Assembly (NCBI GenBank): GCA_040510375.1
Contig: JBEVJC010000024.1
Location: 124,001 to 188,000 of the forward strand
Origin: JBEVJC01 sp040510375
Lineage (GTDB): Bacteria > Bacteroidota > Bacteroidia > Chitinophagales > Chitinophagaceae
Reading direction: 5' to 3'
Length of the DNA: 64,000 bases
Part shown: in pieces, positions 33,734 through 43,254 of the stretch
Layout of the letters: each line of letters begins with the position of its first letter
Numbering within the stretch: the first letter of the stretch is position 1
Made by a program: the position numbers and the translations under genes
The notes under the pieces: generated by a model
What the model saw: the letters and a program-made list of their open reading frames with translations, nothing else
Told to the model about the DNA's origin: nothing
Databases searched by the model: none

Positions 33734-35368
33734 TTGAAAAGGAAAGACTTCATCTACTACACAGGCCTTGTTGGCCTGGGTACAATTGCGGCCCCTTCAG
33801 CATTTGGCCGGTCCATCGATCCAAAAGAAGCGCTTAACCGCGTTGATGTTGCGATCAAAAAGGAACTGGCTGATGTGGCTTTGAACGCTGCCAGATCAAA
33901 GGGCGCCAGTTATGCCGATGTACGGATTGGCCGCTACCTGCAGCAATTTGTTGCTACGCGCGACAAAAAAGTACAGGGTGTTGCCAATACAGAAAATTAT
34001 GGTGTGGGCATCCGTGTGCTGGCCAATGGGGCCTGGGGTTTTGCTGCTACCAATACAGTCACCAAAGAAGCAATTGCAAAAGCCGCCGAACAGGCTGTGG
34101 CCATTGCAAAAGCAAATTCAAAAATCCAGGGAGAACCCGTCCAGCTTGCCAAACAGAAAGGTTATGGAGAGGTAAGCTGGAAAGCACCGATCGAAATCAA
34201 TGCATTTGAAGTTCCTGTAAAGGAAAAGGTAGACCTGCTGATGCAGGTCAACGATATCGCATTAACCAACGGGGCAAGTTTTGTGAACGCAAATATCTCA
34301 GCAGTTAATGAACAGAAATATTTTGCATCTACTGATGGTTCCTATATCGATCAGGATATCCACCGCATCTTCCCTGGTTTTAATGTAACCCGCATCGACC
34401 GTGCATCGGGAAAATTCAAAACCCGGGGTTCACTTAGTGCACCGATGGGAATGGGTTACGAATATATGAATGCGCGTCCGCAGGATCGGATACAAGGTGT
34501 AACCACACGTTACAAGGAGCGTTACGATATTCTTGAGGATGTAAAGAACGCTACCGTGGATGTACAACAGAAACTAACCGCCAAATCGGTGGAACCAGGT
34601 AAATACGATCTTGTACTGGATCCATCACATTTATGGCTCACCATCCATGAGTCGGTCGGTCACCCTACCGAACTGGACCGGGTTCTTGGTTACGAAGCCA
34701 ATTATGCGGGAACAAGTTTCCTCACACTCGACAAATGGAAATCGGGCAATTTCACATTCGGGAACGACAAGGTTAATATCGTAGCCGACAAACTGCAGAA
34801 GGGATCACTTGGTGCAGTGGGCTGGGATGATGAAGGTGTAAAATGTAAGGAATGGGACCTGATCAGGAATGGTGTACTGGTGGACTACCAGGCAATCCGC
34901 GACCAGGCACATATCATTGGCCATTCTGAATCGCATGGATGTTGTTATTCGCAGGGATGGGATGATGTTCAATTCCAGCGGATGCCAAACGTATCATTAA
35001 AACCAGGTAAGACCAAACTTAGTGTGGATGATATGATCAAAGATGTTGAAAAGGGAATTTACATTATCGGGGATGGCTCGTACTCGATCGACCAGCAACG
35101 TTATAATTTCCAGTTTGGTGGCGAAACGTTTTATGAAATTAAAGACGGTAAGATCGCTGGTATGCTCAATGATGTGGCGTATCAGTCGAACACGCAGGAG
35201 TTCTGGAATTCCTGTAATGCCATCTGCGACGAATCTGATTACAGGCTGGGTGGGTCCTTCAACGATGGCAAGGGACAACCCGCACAAAGCAGTGCAGTAT
35301 CGCATGGCAGTTCCACCACCCGTTTTAATGGAGTCAATGTAATCAACACCGCCCGCAGTATCGGGTAG
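33734..35368 (+). CDS. TldD-like metalloprotease with Tat-like signal
   Basis: The 544-residue protein starts at TTG 33734 behind a strong ribosome-binding site. The N-terminus (KRKDFIYYTGLVGLGTIAAPSAFG) resembles a Tat signal but has Lys-Arg instead of Arg-Arg. The TldD zinc motif HESVGH is at 305-310. The C-terminal motif usually written CGKxGQ reads NDGKGQP here, so the third zinc-ligand Cys appears replaced by Asp. TldD/TldE proteases process peptides such as microcin B17 precursors in other bacteria. It sits 51 bp after the BatA-cluster membrane gene and 39 bp before its TldE-like partner. Confidence 0.9.
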   Translation: MKRKDFIYYTGLVGLGTIAAPSAFGRSIDPKEALNRVDVAIKKELADVALNAARSKGASYADVRIGRYLQQFVATRDKKVQGVANTENYGVGIRVLANGAWGFAATNTVTKEAIAKAAEQAVAIAKANSKIQGEPVQLAKQKGYGEVSWKAPIEINAFEVPVKEKVDLLMQVNDIALTNGASFVNANISAVNEQKYFASTDGSYIDQDIHRIFPGFNVTRIDRASGKFKTRGSLSAPMGMGYEYMNARPQDRIQGVTTRYKERYDILEDVKNATVDVQQKLTAKSVEPGKYDLVLDPSHLWLTIHESVGHPTELDRVLGYEANYAGTSFLTLDKWKSGNFTFGNDKVNIVADKLQKGSLGAVGWDDEGVKCKEWDLIRNGVLVDYQAIRDQAHIIGHSESHGCCYSQGWDDVQFQRMPNVSLKPGKTKLSVDDMIKDVEKGIYIIGDGSYSIDQQRYNFQFGGETFYEIKDGKIAGMLNDVAYQSNTQEFWNSCNAICDESDYRLGGSFNDGKGQPAQSSAVSHGSSTTRFNGVNVINTARSIG

Positions 35369-35407
35369 TGATCATTCAACAACAACAAAAACTTATAATA
35401 ACCAGTT

Positions 35408-36745
35408 ATGGCAATATTAAGTAAGGACGACGCACAGACCATCCTGAGGAAGGTCCTCGCCTATTCAAAGGCCGACGAAACGGAAGTTAGTCTAACCGGT
35501 CAGACCGCCGGTAATATCCGGTATGCCCGCAATGCGGTTTCCACGGCGGGTGAAATCAGTAACCTGAGCCTGGGTGTTACTGCCTCTTTCGGAAAAAAAT
35601 CAGGCACCGCAACGATCAATGAATTTGATGATGCTTCACTGGAGAAGGTAGTTCGCCGTGCCGAAGAACTGGCACGTCTTGCACCCGAGAACCCGGAGTA
35701 CATGCCATTGATGGGTGCACAGAATTTCCGTGATTCAATCGGATTTGTTGATTCAACATCAAAGATGAGTCCCGATTCACGTGCTGAAATGGTTGCCCAA
35801 AGTCTTAAGGTGTCAAAGGAAAGTAAACTGGAAGCAGCAGGTTTCCTGGACAATTCATCCGGCTTCCGTGCGGTGATGAATTCAAAGGGGATGTTTGCCT
35901 ATAATAAATCGACCAATGTAAATTTTTCGGTTACCGTGCGTAACCAGGAAGGTACCGGATCGGGTTATGTAAGCGAAAGCTTCAATGATGTAAGTAAGCT
36001 GGATACATTAAAGCTTACAAAGATCGCTGCAACCAAGGCTACCTCATCAGCGGGAGCCAAAGCAATTGAACCAGGTCGTTATACCGTGATCCTTGAACCA
36101 CTGGCTGCATCCGATATGCTGGGTGGAATCATACGCGGATTCGATCAGCGTTCTGCCGATGAGGGCCGCAGCTTCATGAGTAAAAAAGGTGGTGGTACCC
36201 GCCTTGGCGAACAACTGTTCGATTCAAAGGTGACCATTTACAGTGATCCGATGAATCCCGAATTACCAGGCACTACCTGGAGTGGTGACGGTATGCCCAT
36301 TGAAAAAACGGTATGGGTCGACAAGGGGGTAGTGAAGAACCTGGCAGTAAGCCGGTACTGGGCGGAAAAGAAAGGCCTGAAACCCTTACCTGGACCCGGT
36401 GGCGGCCGTTTTGGTGGTGGCGGTATGATCATGGAAGGTGGCACTGCATCTTTGGAAGACCTGATCAGTGGAACTGAAAAAGGGATCCTGGTTACAAGGT
36501 TCTGGTATATCCGGATGGTGGACCAGCAAACATTGGTACAGACAGGACTCACGCGCGACGGAACATTCTATATCGAGAATGGTCAGGTAAAATTCCCGAT
36601 AAAAAATTTCCGCTTCAATGAAAGTCCGATCATAATGCTCAATAATGTGGACGAACTGGGCAAGCCGGTACGGAGTGGCAATGTGATCATCCCACCGATG
36701 AGGATCCGGGATTTCACATTCACTTCGCTGTCCGACGCGATCTGA
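35408..36745 (+). CDS. TldE/PmbA-like protein
   Basis: The 445-residue protein matches the PmbA/TldE half of the heterodimer: an N-terminal alpha/beta domain (MAILSKDDAQTILRKVLAYSKADETEVSLTG), then a central GRYTVILEPLAASDMLGGIIRGFD and the C-terminal LPGPGGGRFGGGG insertion followed by WYIRMVDQQTLVQTGLTRDGTFYIENG. It lacks the HExxxH zinc motif, as expected for the non-catalytic partner. No signal peptide is visible, unlike the TldD-like protein. A strong terminator follows, so it ends the operon. Confidence 0.92.
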   Translation: MAILSKDDAQTILRKVLAYSKADETEVSLTGQTAGNIRYARNAVSTAGEISNLSLGVTASFGKKSGTATINEFDDASLEKVVRRAEELARLAPENPEYMPLMGAQNFRDSIGFVDSTSKMSPDSRAEMVAQSLKVSKESKLEAAGFLDNSSGFRAVMNSKGMFAYNKSTNVNFSVTVRNQEGTGSGYVSESFNDVSKLDTLKLTKIAATKATSSAGAKAIEPGRYTVILEPLAASDMLGGIIRGFDQRSADEGRSFMSKKGGGTRLGEQLFDSKVTIYSDPMNPELPGTTWSGDGMPIEKTVWVDKGVVKNLAVSRYWAEKKGLKPLPGPGGGRFGGGGMIMEGGTASLEDLISGTEKGILVTRFWYIRMVDQQTLVQTGLTRDGTFYIENGQVKFPIKNFRFNESPIIMLNNVDELGKPVRSGNVIIPPMRIRDFTFTSLSDAI

Positions 36746-36779
36746 TAATTACATTCCCATCCGGGAAAAAATCAATACA

Positions 36780-36811
36780 GGAGCCAGCGTAAAACACTGG
36801 CTCCTTTTTTT
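36780..36811 (+). terminator. intrinsic terminator of the MoxR-TldE operon
   Basis: GGAGCCAG (36780-36787) and CTGGCTCC (36797-36804) pair perfectly around a 9-nt loop and are followed by T7. Confidence 0.92.
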
Positions 36812-36819
36812 ATTCCTTT

Positions 36820-37248
36820 TTATCCCTTTTCTTCGGCGTATTCTTTAAAATTGTCGAGGATCGACTGCCAGCCCGATTGCTGCAATTCTACCGGATGCGT
36901 ATCTTCTGCATCAAAGATCTCCTGGATCTCGGTGGAGTCACCGTCATCCGTAAAAGTAATCCTCACCTCGCGGTTATCCGCCATTTTATAAGCGATCACG
37001 CGGTGTTCTTCTACCTCGGTGTAATTACCTTCAAAGTTGAAACTCGCACTGCCATCTTTTGCAGCCATGGTGGAAACGAACTTACCACCAACACGCAGAT
37101 CATTCTCGGCGGAAGGGGTATGCCAGTCGTCAGAGGCATTATTCCATTTGACGATATGTTCCGGTTTGGACCAATATTCCCATACTTTTTGCACCGGCAG
37201 ATCAACGGTGCAACTGATGGTGACCGATTTTTTTTCTGTTGTTGCCAT
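36820..37248 (-). CDS. SRPBCC/AHSA1-like protein
   Basis: The 142-residue cytoplasmic protein has the START-like fold signature: ISCTVDLPVQKVWEYWSKPEHIVKWNNASDDW near the N-terminus, GGKFVSTM, FEGNYTEVEEHRVIAYKM, and a C-terminal helix SGWQSILDNFKEYAEEKG. It resembles the Aha1-homologue/activator-of-Hsp90 C-domain-like group. Such proteins bind hydrophobic ligands; the physiological role is unknown. Confidence 0.93.
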   Translation of the reverse strand: MATTEKKSVTISCTVDLPVQKVWEYWSKPEHIVKWNNASDDWHTPSAENDLRVGGKFVSTMAAKDGSASFNFEGNYTEVEEHRVIAYKMADNREVRITFTDDGDSTEIQEIFDAEDTHPVELQQSGWQSILDNFKEYAEEKG

Positions 37249-37313
37249 TGGAGTTTTTTTATTTGTTTGAATAATTCAGGCCCGACTTTTGGAGCCCTTT
37301 CCAAAATTACGAT

Positions 37314-37505
37314 ATGGACAAGCAAAAACATAAAACTCCGCCTCCGCCTCATGAACACACCCCGCAAGAAGATAATAAAAATGCGAGGACAGCCGCAGCA
37401 AATGATATTGACAAGGATCCTGATTCACACAGTCAGCCATCGGTCGATGATCTGGATGAAGGGGAACTGGCAAACAGGGAACACCGGGATGATAAAGCGG
37501 AATGA
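37314..37505 (+). CDS. small, charged, probably disordered protein
   Basis: A 63-residue, highly hydrophilic protein (HKTPPPPHEHTPQEDN, then DPDSHSQPSVDDLDEGELANREHRDD) without hydrophobic core residues. It is likely intrinsically disordered. The ATG at 37314 is 65 bp from the divergent SRPBCC gene and the stop is 4 bp from the end of the convergent hydrolase gene. No family is recognised, but short Bacteroidota proteins of this composition are common. Confidence 0.6.
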   Translation: MDKQKHKTPPPPHEHTPQEDNKNARTAAANDIDKDPDSHSQPSVDDLDEGELANREHRDDKAE

Positions 37506-37509
37506 AACA

Positions 37510-39567
37510 TCATTTGGCCTTGCTGCAAAATAATGAACCTATATAACGCGGATCGATCCGCACGCCTGCCTGTGAGTTGGCCAGGATCGCCACTACTACT
37601 TTATCATCGGGATAAATGAGCAGGAATGAACTACTGCTGAATGAATCCCCGCCATGGTACCAGATGCGGCGACCTTCTTCATCCCTGCCGGTATACCAAC
37701 CCAACCCGTAGCCTGTTGTTTTGCCATCGGATGTGTGCTGCGACCGAACAAGCTCATCGCGCAGGTTAACCGGGAGAATTGATGACTGCCACATGGCATT
37801 ACCAAGGCGGACCAGATCACTTGTTGTAGATATCAGGCCTCCTGATGGAAATTTATAACTCAGGTCGCCCAGGTCATTTTCATCTCCAAATGCATCATAG
37901 AATTTACTCCTGCGGGCTGAACTATCATTAATCATGTCGGCCGATGTGGAAGACATCCCCAGTGGTTTACAAACAACCTGCCGCAGATAGTCAACATAAC
38001 TGAGACCTGATACTTTCTCAATCAGTGCACCGATCAGGTTAAATCCAAACGGTGAATAATTAAATTTTTCACCTGGTTTTACAACCAGCGAATCGTTGCG
38101 GAAAACCTGCAGCGCATCCATTGAGGAATTATAATGTTGTGTCCGGATATAGTCGGACAAATCATCTTCGCGGTAATCACGGAATCCGGCAAGGTGCCCG
38201 GCAGCCTGGCGGATAGTCAGCGGATATTTTTTAACCGGGAATCCCGGCAGGTAATAAGTAGCGGAAGAATCAAGATCCACCTGTTGTGCAGCCACCAGTT
38301 TCATCAATGCCACAGCGGTGAGGGATTTGGATATGCTGTTGATCCGGAACAAGGTTGAATCCGTCACCGCGAGATTATTACGGAGATCTGAAAATCCGTA
38401 ACAGGCCGACCAGCTGTTATTCCCATTAACACTTACACTAACCTGCAGCCCCGGAATACTCCCTTCGTCCATAAATCCAGACAGGTACTGACTGGCCAGA
38501 CAGGATGCCAGTAATGTATCACAGGTTGTACCGCGACCGGTGCCCATTCCCGGAGCATTCATCAGTTGAATTGTTGCGGCGGGAATCCCGGTAACCCGTT
38601 CCCAGTCGCTGGAAATGGTTTCCCTCGAATAACTCCTGTATAAGGCCTGGACTGACCTGGAGCCCGAGGTTGCAATAAATGTTCCTGGAAGATCAATGGC
38701 GCCCCTGCCCAGCCTGCTGTTCAACTGTTGTTTACCATCAACCATCACAGTATCTATTTCCAGACGTTCGGGATATTTTCGAATGAAACGGTTGTAACCA
38801 TCGGCGATGGCGGTCCGGTCGGACTTATCAAGCACCTGTTCAAAACAAAGGAAAAATGGTTCATTAATTTCCAGGTCGAGTGGCGACAGATCAAATTCGA
38901 GCCATCCCTTCCGTTTGTCCGATTCAACAATCAGCTCCTGTTGCAGCAGGTCACCGGAGGGCAATCCGGTTTTTTTATCCACCCGCATCAAACGAAGCCT
39001 GAACCTGCACAACCCCAGGTTATTTCGCAGGATTTTTAAACGTGCAATACCAGGATAGGCGGGGAACCGGAATCCTTTGCGATGGTAGAGGCCGCCGGTA
39101 TCAATCAACACCGCAATGGTACGACCCGAGTAAATCGTATCCGGTTCATATACACCACCGGTTACAGCTGTGCTGCCGACCGTGACCCTTATGGGAGTTA
39201 ACTTTGAAGTACTTACCACTACTGGTTTTAACAGGGTTATCTTTTCATCCAGCCTAACGGGTTTATTATATTGCCTGAATTCCCTGAGGGAGATTATCCG
39301 GTTGGTATAACCCAGTGACGACAGTACCAGTGTATCGGACAGCGCCGGAGATGGTATTGGTAAAATAAAACTGCCGTCTTTTTCACTGATGGTTCCTGCA
39401 GGAAAATTTTTCAGCCCGATATTCGCATAAGGTATCGGCGCGGCTGTTGCATTTGATATTACAGTTCCACGGATAGTTACCTGGGCCGATAATGAACCCA
39501 CCGAACTTAGAGTCAGTATGATTACAAAGTAACCAGTCAGATTAAAAAAGATGGCGGATCTTCTCAT
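37510..39567 (-). CDS. serine beta-lactamase-like hydrolase with N-terminal CarboxypepD-reg domain
   Basis: The 685-residue protein has a signal peptide ending SLSAQ (about 29), a carboxypeptidase-regulatory-like beta-sandwich (30-115: TIRGTVISNATAAPIPYANIGL), a middle beta-rich domain (120-330) and a class C beta-lactamase/LACTB-like domain (about 355-680). The catalytic motif SISK is at Ser411-Lys414. The second motif reads YSPF at 504, where class C enzymes have Y-x-N; LACTB-like proteins also deviate here. HGG is at 638-640. It probably acts as a periplasmic peptidase or esterase rather than a drug-inactivating enzyme. The fusion with a regulatory-like domain is characteristic of Bacteroidota. 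Confidence 0.9.
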   Translation of the reverse strand: MRRSAIFFNLTGYFVIILTLSSVGSLSAQVTIRGTVISNATAAPIPYANIGLKNFPAGTISEKDGSFILPIPSPALSDTLVLSSLGYTNRIISLREFRQYNKPVRLDEKITLLKPVVVSTSKLTPIRVTVGSTAVTGGVYEPDTIYSGRTIAVLIDTGGLYHRKGFRFPAYPGIARLKILRNNLGLCRFRLRLMRVDKKTGLPSGDLLQQELIVESDKRKGWLEFDLSPLDLEINEPFFLCFEQVLDKSDRTAIADGYNRFIRKYPERLEIDTVMVDGKQQLNSRLGRGAIDLPGTFIATSGSRSVQALYRSYSRETISSDWERVTGIPAATIQLMNAPGMGTGRGTTCDTLLASCLASQYLSGFMDEGSIPGLQVSVSVNGNNSWSACYGFSDLRNNLAVTDSTLFRINSISKSLTAVALMKLVAAQQVDLDSSATYYLPGFPVKKYPLTIRQAAGHLAGFRDYREDDLSDYIRTQHYNSSMDALQVFRNDSLVVKPGEKFNYSPFGFNLIGALIEKVSGLSYVDYLRQVVCKPLGMSSTSADMINDSSARRSKFYDAFGDENDLGDLSYKFPSGGLISTTSDLVRLGNAMWQSSILPVNLRDELVRSQHTSDGKTTGYGLGWYTGRDEEGRRIWYHGGDSFSSSSFLLIYPDDKVVVAILANSQAGVRIDPRYIGSLFCSKAK

Positions 39568-39715
39568 GCATCAGTCCCGGTGAAGGTTGGGATTGAAAGA
39601 TAATAAAGAAGAACTGTAACAAATGTTAATATGTTGAGTTTACGGAAGTGGGAAAATTTCAAACATCTCCTTGTCATTAAAGGTCGAAATGCAGTTTTGG
39701 ATTATCTTTAGAACT

Positions 39716-40717
39716 ATGAATATCTGGGAACAATTCTTATCGTGGTTCGGTGCCCCAAAGATCTCCAGTGAAAAATTGAAAGACATAAGTGAAAACTCTC
39801 CAGAGATCATTATGTGGGCAGCACCGGTTATGTTTTTTTTCGTAGCGCTAGAATGGTATATTTCTTACAGGCAGGAACGGCACCTGTATGAAAAAGTGGA
39901 AACATTTGGTTCAATCCTGGTAGGCATTGGCAATGTGCTGATCGCATTTGCCATGAAACTCGGTTTGCTGTACCTGATCATCCTGGTGTACAACCTGGTT
40001 CCCTGGAGAATGTATTTTAACTGGTGGATGCTCATTCCCTGTTATATCATCTTTGATTTCTTCAGTTACTGGGCACACCGGACATCGCACCATCAGCGCT
40101 TCTGGTGGGCTACGCATGTGGTGCATCACAGTGGTGAGAATTACAACCTGACCGTATCATTCAGGCTAAGCTGGGTACAACACCTGAAGATCATTTTTTT
40201 TATGCCCGTAGCATTTATAGGCTTCCATCCGGTGATCTTTTTTATCGTCAACCAGATTGCTGTGTTGTTCCAGTTCTGGGTCCATACCGAATACATCCGC
40301 AAAATGCCAAGGTTCATTGAGTACATATTTGCCACTCCTTCCAATCACCGGGTACACCATGGTTCGCAGGAAAAATATATCAATAAAAATTATGGCGCAA
40401 CCTTTATCATCTGGGACAGGATGTTCGGCACATTCCAGGAAGAGGAAGAACAGGTTATTTACGGAGTAACCCATAATATCGTTAACAAGGCAAATCCACT
40501 GGTGATAAACTTCCACGAGTTCCGCGATATCTGGAAAGACATCCGGAGTACCAGTTCCTGGAAAATGAAATTCTTTTATCTTTTTGGCGACCCCATCGAG
40601 ATTTCCAAAGAAAAAAAGCTGAAGGCTATAGTGCCGGAACAGGTAACCGAACAGAAAATGGAACCGATACCTGAACATAATCCGGCAAGGCAAACCAGCA
40701 GGGTCAGCAGTAAATAA
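39716..40717 (+). CDS. sterol desaturase/fatty acid hydroxylase family protein
   Basis: I prefer the ATG at 39716 (MNIWEQFLSWFGAPK); in-frame alternatives are ATG 39689 and TTG 39671. The 333-residue membrane protein has about four to five hydrophobic segments and the di-iron His motifs of the family: HRTSHH, HVVHHSGE and HRVHHG. These enzymes use oxygen to hydroxylate or desaturate lipids in the membrane. The substrate is not known, but hydroxylation of lipid alkyl chains is plausible. A bidirectional terminator follows. Confidence 0.92.
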   Translation: MNIWEQFLSWFGAPKISSEKLKDISENSPEIIMWAAPVMFFFVALEWYISYRQERHLYEKVETFGSILVGIGNVLIAFAMKLGLLYLIILVYNLVPWRMYFNWWMLIPCYIIFDFFSYWAHRTSHHQRFWWATHVVHHSGENYNLTVSFRLSWVQHLKIIFFMPVAFIGFHPVIFFIVNQIAVLFQFWVHTEYIRKMPRFIEYIFATPSNHRVHHGSQEKYINKNYGATFIIWDRMFGTFQEEEEQVIYGVTHNIVNKANPLVINFHEFRDIWKDIRSTSSWKMKFFYLFGDPIEISKEKKLKAIVPEQVTEQKMEPIPEHNPARQTSRVSSK

Positions 40718-40750
40718 ATTATACAGGTCACATCATTCTGCCATATATGC

Positions 40751-40783
40751 GAAAAAGCCGGGAGTAATACTTCCGGCTTTTTC
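40751..40783. terminator. bidirectional terminator
   Basis: GAAAAAGCCGG (40751-40761) and CCGGCTTTTTC (40773-40783) pair around a short loop. A5 on one side and T5 on the other allow termination of both the desaturase gene and the convergent gene ending at 40834. Confidence 0.9.
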
Positions 40784-40833
40784 ATTAAACAATTGACAAA
40801 TTCCTGGGGGACATTCTTTCGGTTATTATTATA

Positions 40834-43020
40834 TCAATCGATTATTTCTTCCAGGTAACCGGAAAGTAATTCCTCCATTTTTTTCGAATCATATTGTTCA
40901 CTGAAATATACGCCCGTAAGGTCACCAGCAGCGGAAGAAAGTTTTTTCGGATCAGTGGAATAGTATCCACTTACGCCCAGGTAGAATTCAGGTTCATCAT
41001 AGTCGTACCTGATGCGGTAAAGGAAGACTTTCTGTTTTTTACCTTCATGGGTGATGGTCTTTTCAGTTATAAACTTTATCTCCCCCGGTTCTTCATCCAG
41101 CGACGCGACCATATACATATCCGATTCCGAGAGCAATCGCTGGCTCCTGTATTTGACAGGGAACAATGCAGTTTTGCCCATCTTTTCCAGTTCGGCGAAC
41201 AGGTATGACCGGAATCCCTTCCTTGCTGCAAAACTATCTACCAGCCCGGGTTTCACGGGTTGTCCATTTTTAAGAAGCAGGATAAGTGCCTGGTAAGACA
41301 GGTTATCTTTTCTCAAACGGCTGATCCCCTGGATAATTTCATTGGCTTGCTGGTCTTTAAATTTTGCCAGCAGCTGCAGCAGATCGGTACCAAAATCCGG
41401 TGAATACTCCTCTGAAACTTTTATTGAATCCTGTAATCTTTTCCCCATGGCAAGAAGATCGGACCGGTATGGCCGCAGTTCCCCGAAAGAAAGAAGCGAA
41501 TCATTGACCAGCTCACTTGCAAGAGATGAAACTGTTCCGGCATAAAACGGGTTTTTCAATAAACGGAGTACATCCGGAAAAAGTTTAACACTAAGGGAAA
41601 GGGAGTCATAAACCCTGTAATCAAAATAACGCGAAGAGGGAACCAATGGTGTATGGTCCACCAGTAATTCTTTCAGCAACAGGTAAGAGGCCTCTGTCTT
41701 TCGGGTCATCAGCAACGCCAGCATATTATCCCGGGCGTTGTATTGAGCTACCGGAACGTTTTTATAATTTTTGCGAATGAATTCAACAGTGGAGGGATCA
41801 TTCAGTCGCATAAGATGTGTATTGAGCAAATGACGAACATCTTCATAGTAATTGAGTGTGTCATCATAAAACTGCGTTAGTAACGACTGGTGGATTAAGG
41901 GAAGATCATCAACGGTAAATGGCGCATCGGCCAGGGCTTCAAGTGCTTCCTGCTGTGTTGATGAATCTGAAGACGTAAGCGCAGCAAGCAGTTCTGCGGT
42001 TTTATTTTTCAAAAGCCAGGCTGTGCCTTTTTCATCTTTGATCCGCAGGTCACGGAAAAAAGAAATGTTCGGGGTCTTCTCTGCTTCCTCCGGCATCAGC
42101 CAGGCAGTCACCAGGTAAATTTCATTCCCGTTAGGAACGAACAGGGCTTTCTGATGATTGGTCATAATCGTATCATCAACCAATACTTCCAGGCCCTCCA
42201 GGTTACCAGGCTTTACCCTTTGCTGGTTGAGAATTACTTCAGCATTGTCTATCATACCTTCCAGTTTTTCGGCGAACATGGCTGTATCGCTGGTTGCCCA
42301 GTAATATTTATTAAACTTAAACGCCTGCACGGTATAGGTAACTACATCATTTGGATTGTAAGTGGAATATTGCCGGTACGAAGGATTCTCCAGCGGTTGC
42401 CCGTCTTCCCCCTTAATTGTATCCATCCTCAGTACACCTGGTGACAAGGTTGAAAAACTTCCGTCTGGTGCTGTTTGCCTGCTCCAGTTACCGGGCTCGT
42501 TGCCAAGAATCCTGAAAGATGAAAAAAACCGGTTGGCAGCGTCCCCTGATTTATCATTTTCGGAAACGGCAAGCAGGGTGTAGATCCTGTTACCGCGGGC
42601 TACGGTATATGTCCGGTAGTTATAATCATCTTCTTTCGTCATGCCTTCCAGGTGATAGGCATTCAGTGATCCCAGCCGTTCCTGTTTTTCAAGTGTAATG
42701 GAATTAATATAGGAAGCCAGCGACTCTTTATATAACCGAAAATAAGTGGTGTCGCTATCTAGTCTGTATCCCTGTGTCAGATCCTTTATGTGCATGAGAT
42801 AGTATGAACCGGTTTCAACATCTGAATAACCGAATGCAGTATAATTCCAGATGGTCCCCTCCGCCCCTGACTCGATATCTGTATTCCGTTCCGGATCGCC
42901 GGGGAATTCAACTGCAAATGCCTTTTCGGGTAAACTAAAGCGCACCCAGGGTTTTGGCGACTGGGAATTAACAAGGCAACTGAAAAACAAAAACGTCAGT
43001 AACAGGCATGATCTTTTCAT
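40834..43020 (-). CDS. large secreted protein, unknown function, helical repeat region
   Basis: I place the start at the ATG at 43020 (MKRSCLLLTFLFFSCLVNSQ), which gives a proper signal peptide; 25 further in-frame residues upstream lack one. The 728-residue protein has an N-terminal alpha/beta domain (WVRFSLPEKAFAVEFPGDPE, with a second copy-like region after residue 170). From about residue 320 it is a helical solenoid-like stretch with Leu-rich, HEAT-like units such as ELLAALTSSDSSTQQEALEAL. Unassigned family; probably periplasmic. Confidence 0.8.
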   Translation of the reverse strand: MKRSCLLLTFLFFSCLVNSQSPKPWVRFSLPEKAFAVEFPGDPERNTDIESGAEGTIWNYTAFGYSDVETGSYYLMHIKDLTQGYRLDSDTTYFRLYKESLASYINSITLEKQERLGSLNAYHLEGMTKEDDYNYRTYTVARGNRIYTLLAVSENDKSGDAANRFFSSFRILGNEPGNWSRQTAPDGSFSTLSPGVLRMDTIKGEDGQPLENPSYRQYSTYNPNDVVTYTVQAFKFNKYYWATSDTAMFAEKLEGMIDNAEVILNQQRVKPGNLEGLEVLVDDTIMTNHQKALFVPNGNEIYLVTAWLMPEEAEKTPNISFFRDLRIKDEKGTAWLLKNKTAELLAALTSSDSSTQQEALEALADAPFTVDDLPLIHQSLLTQFYDDTLNYYEDVRHLLNTHLMRLNDPSTVEFIRKNYKNVPVAQYNARDNMLALLMTRKTEASYLLLKELLVDHTPLVPSSRYFDYRVYDSLSLSVKLFPDVLRLLKNPFYAGTVSSLASELVNDSLLSFGELRPYRSDLLAMGKRLQDSIKVSEEYSPDFGTDLLQLLAKFKDQQANEIIQGISRLRKDNLSYQALILLLKNGQPVKPGLVDSFAARKGFRSYLFAELEKMGKTALFPVKYRSQRLLSESDMYMVASLDEEPGEIKFITEKTITHEGKKQKVFLYRIRYDYDEPEFYLGVSGYYSTDPKKLSSAAGDLTGVYFSEQYDSKKMEELLSGYLEEIID

Positions 43021-43254
43021 GGTGGGCAGTAGTGGTTTAACGCACAAGATAAAAAAGAATACGAAATTCCAAAGGGTCAGGACCGTTGTCGCCATTCATA
43101 ACAATTAAATATTACAATTACAAAACGCTGTAGTATTGATTATTCTGTTGTTATTACATCCATTTTGGCAAAGAGAGGCATGGCATTTGTCATAGGTGGT
43201 GAAAGTTCAAAAGATCTCACCGATCTTTGCACCAAATCGAATATTTAATTTATA

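Noticed and set aside
36877..37533. 218-codon plus-strand ORF over the SRPBCC and small acidic genes
   Set aside because: It overlaps a confident gene on the other strand and continues through its promoter; no recognisable family.
40166..40693. 175-codon minus-strand ORF in the sterol desaturase gene
   Set aside because: Antisense to conserved di-iron His motifs.
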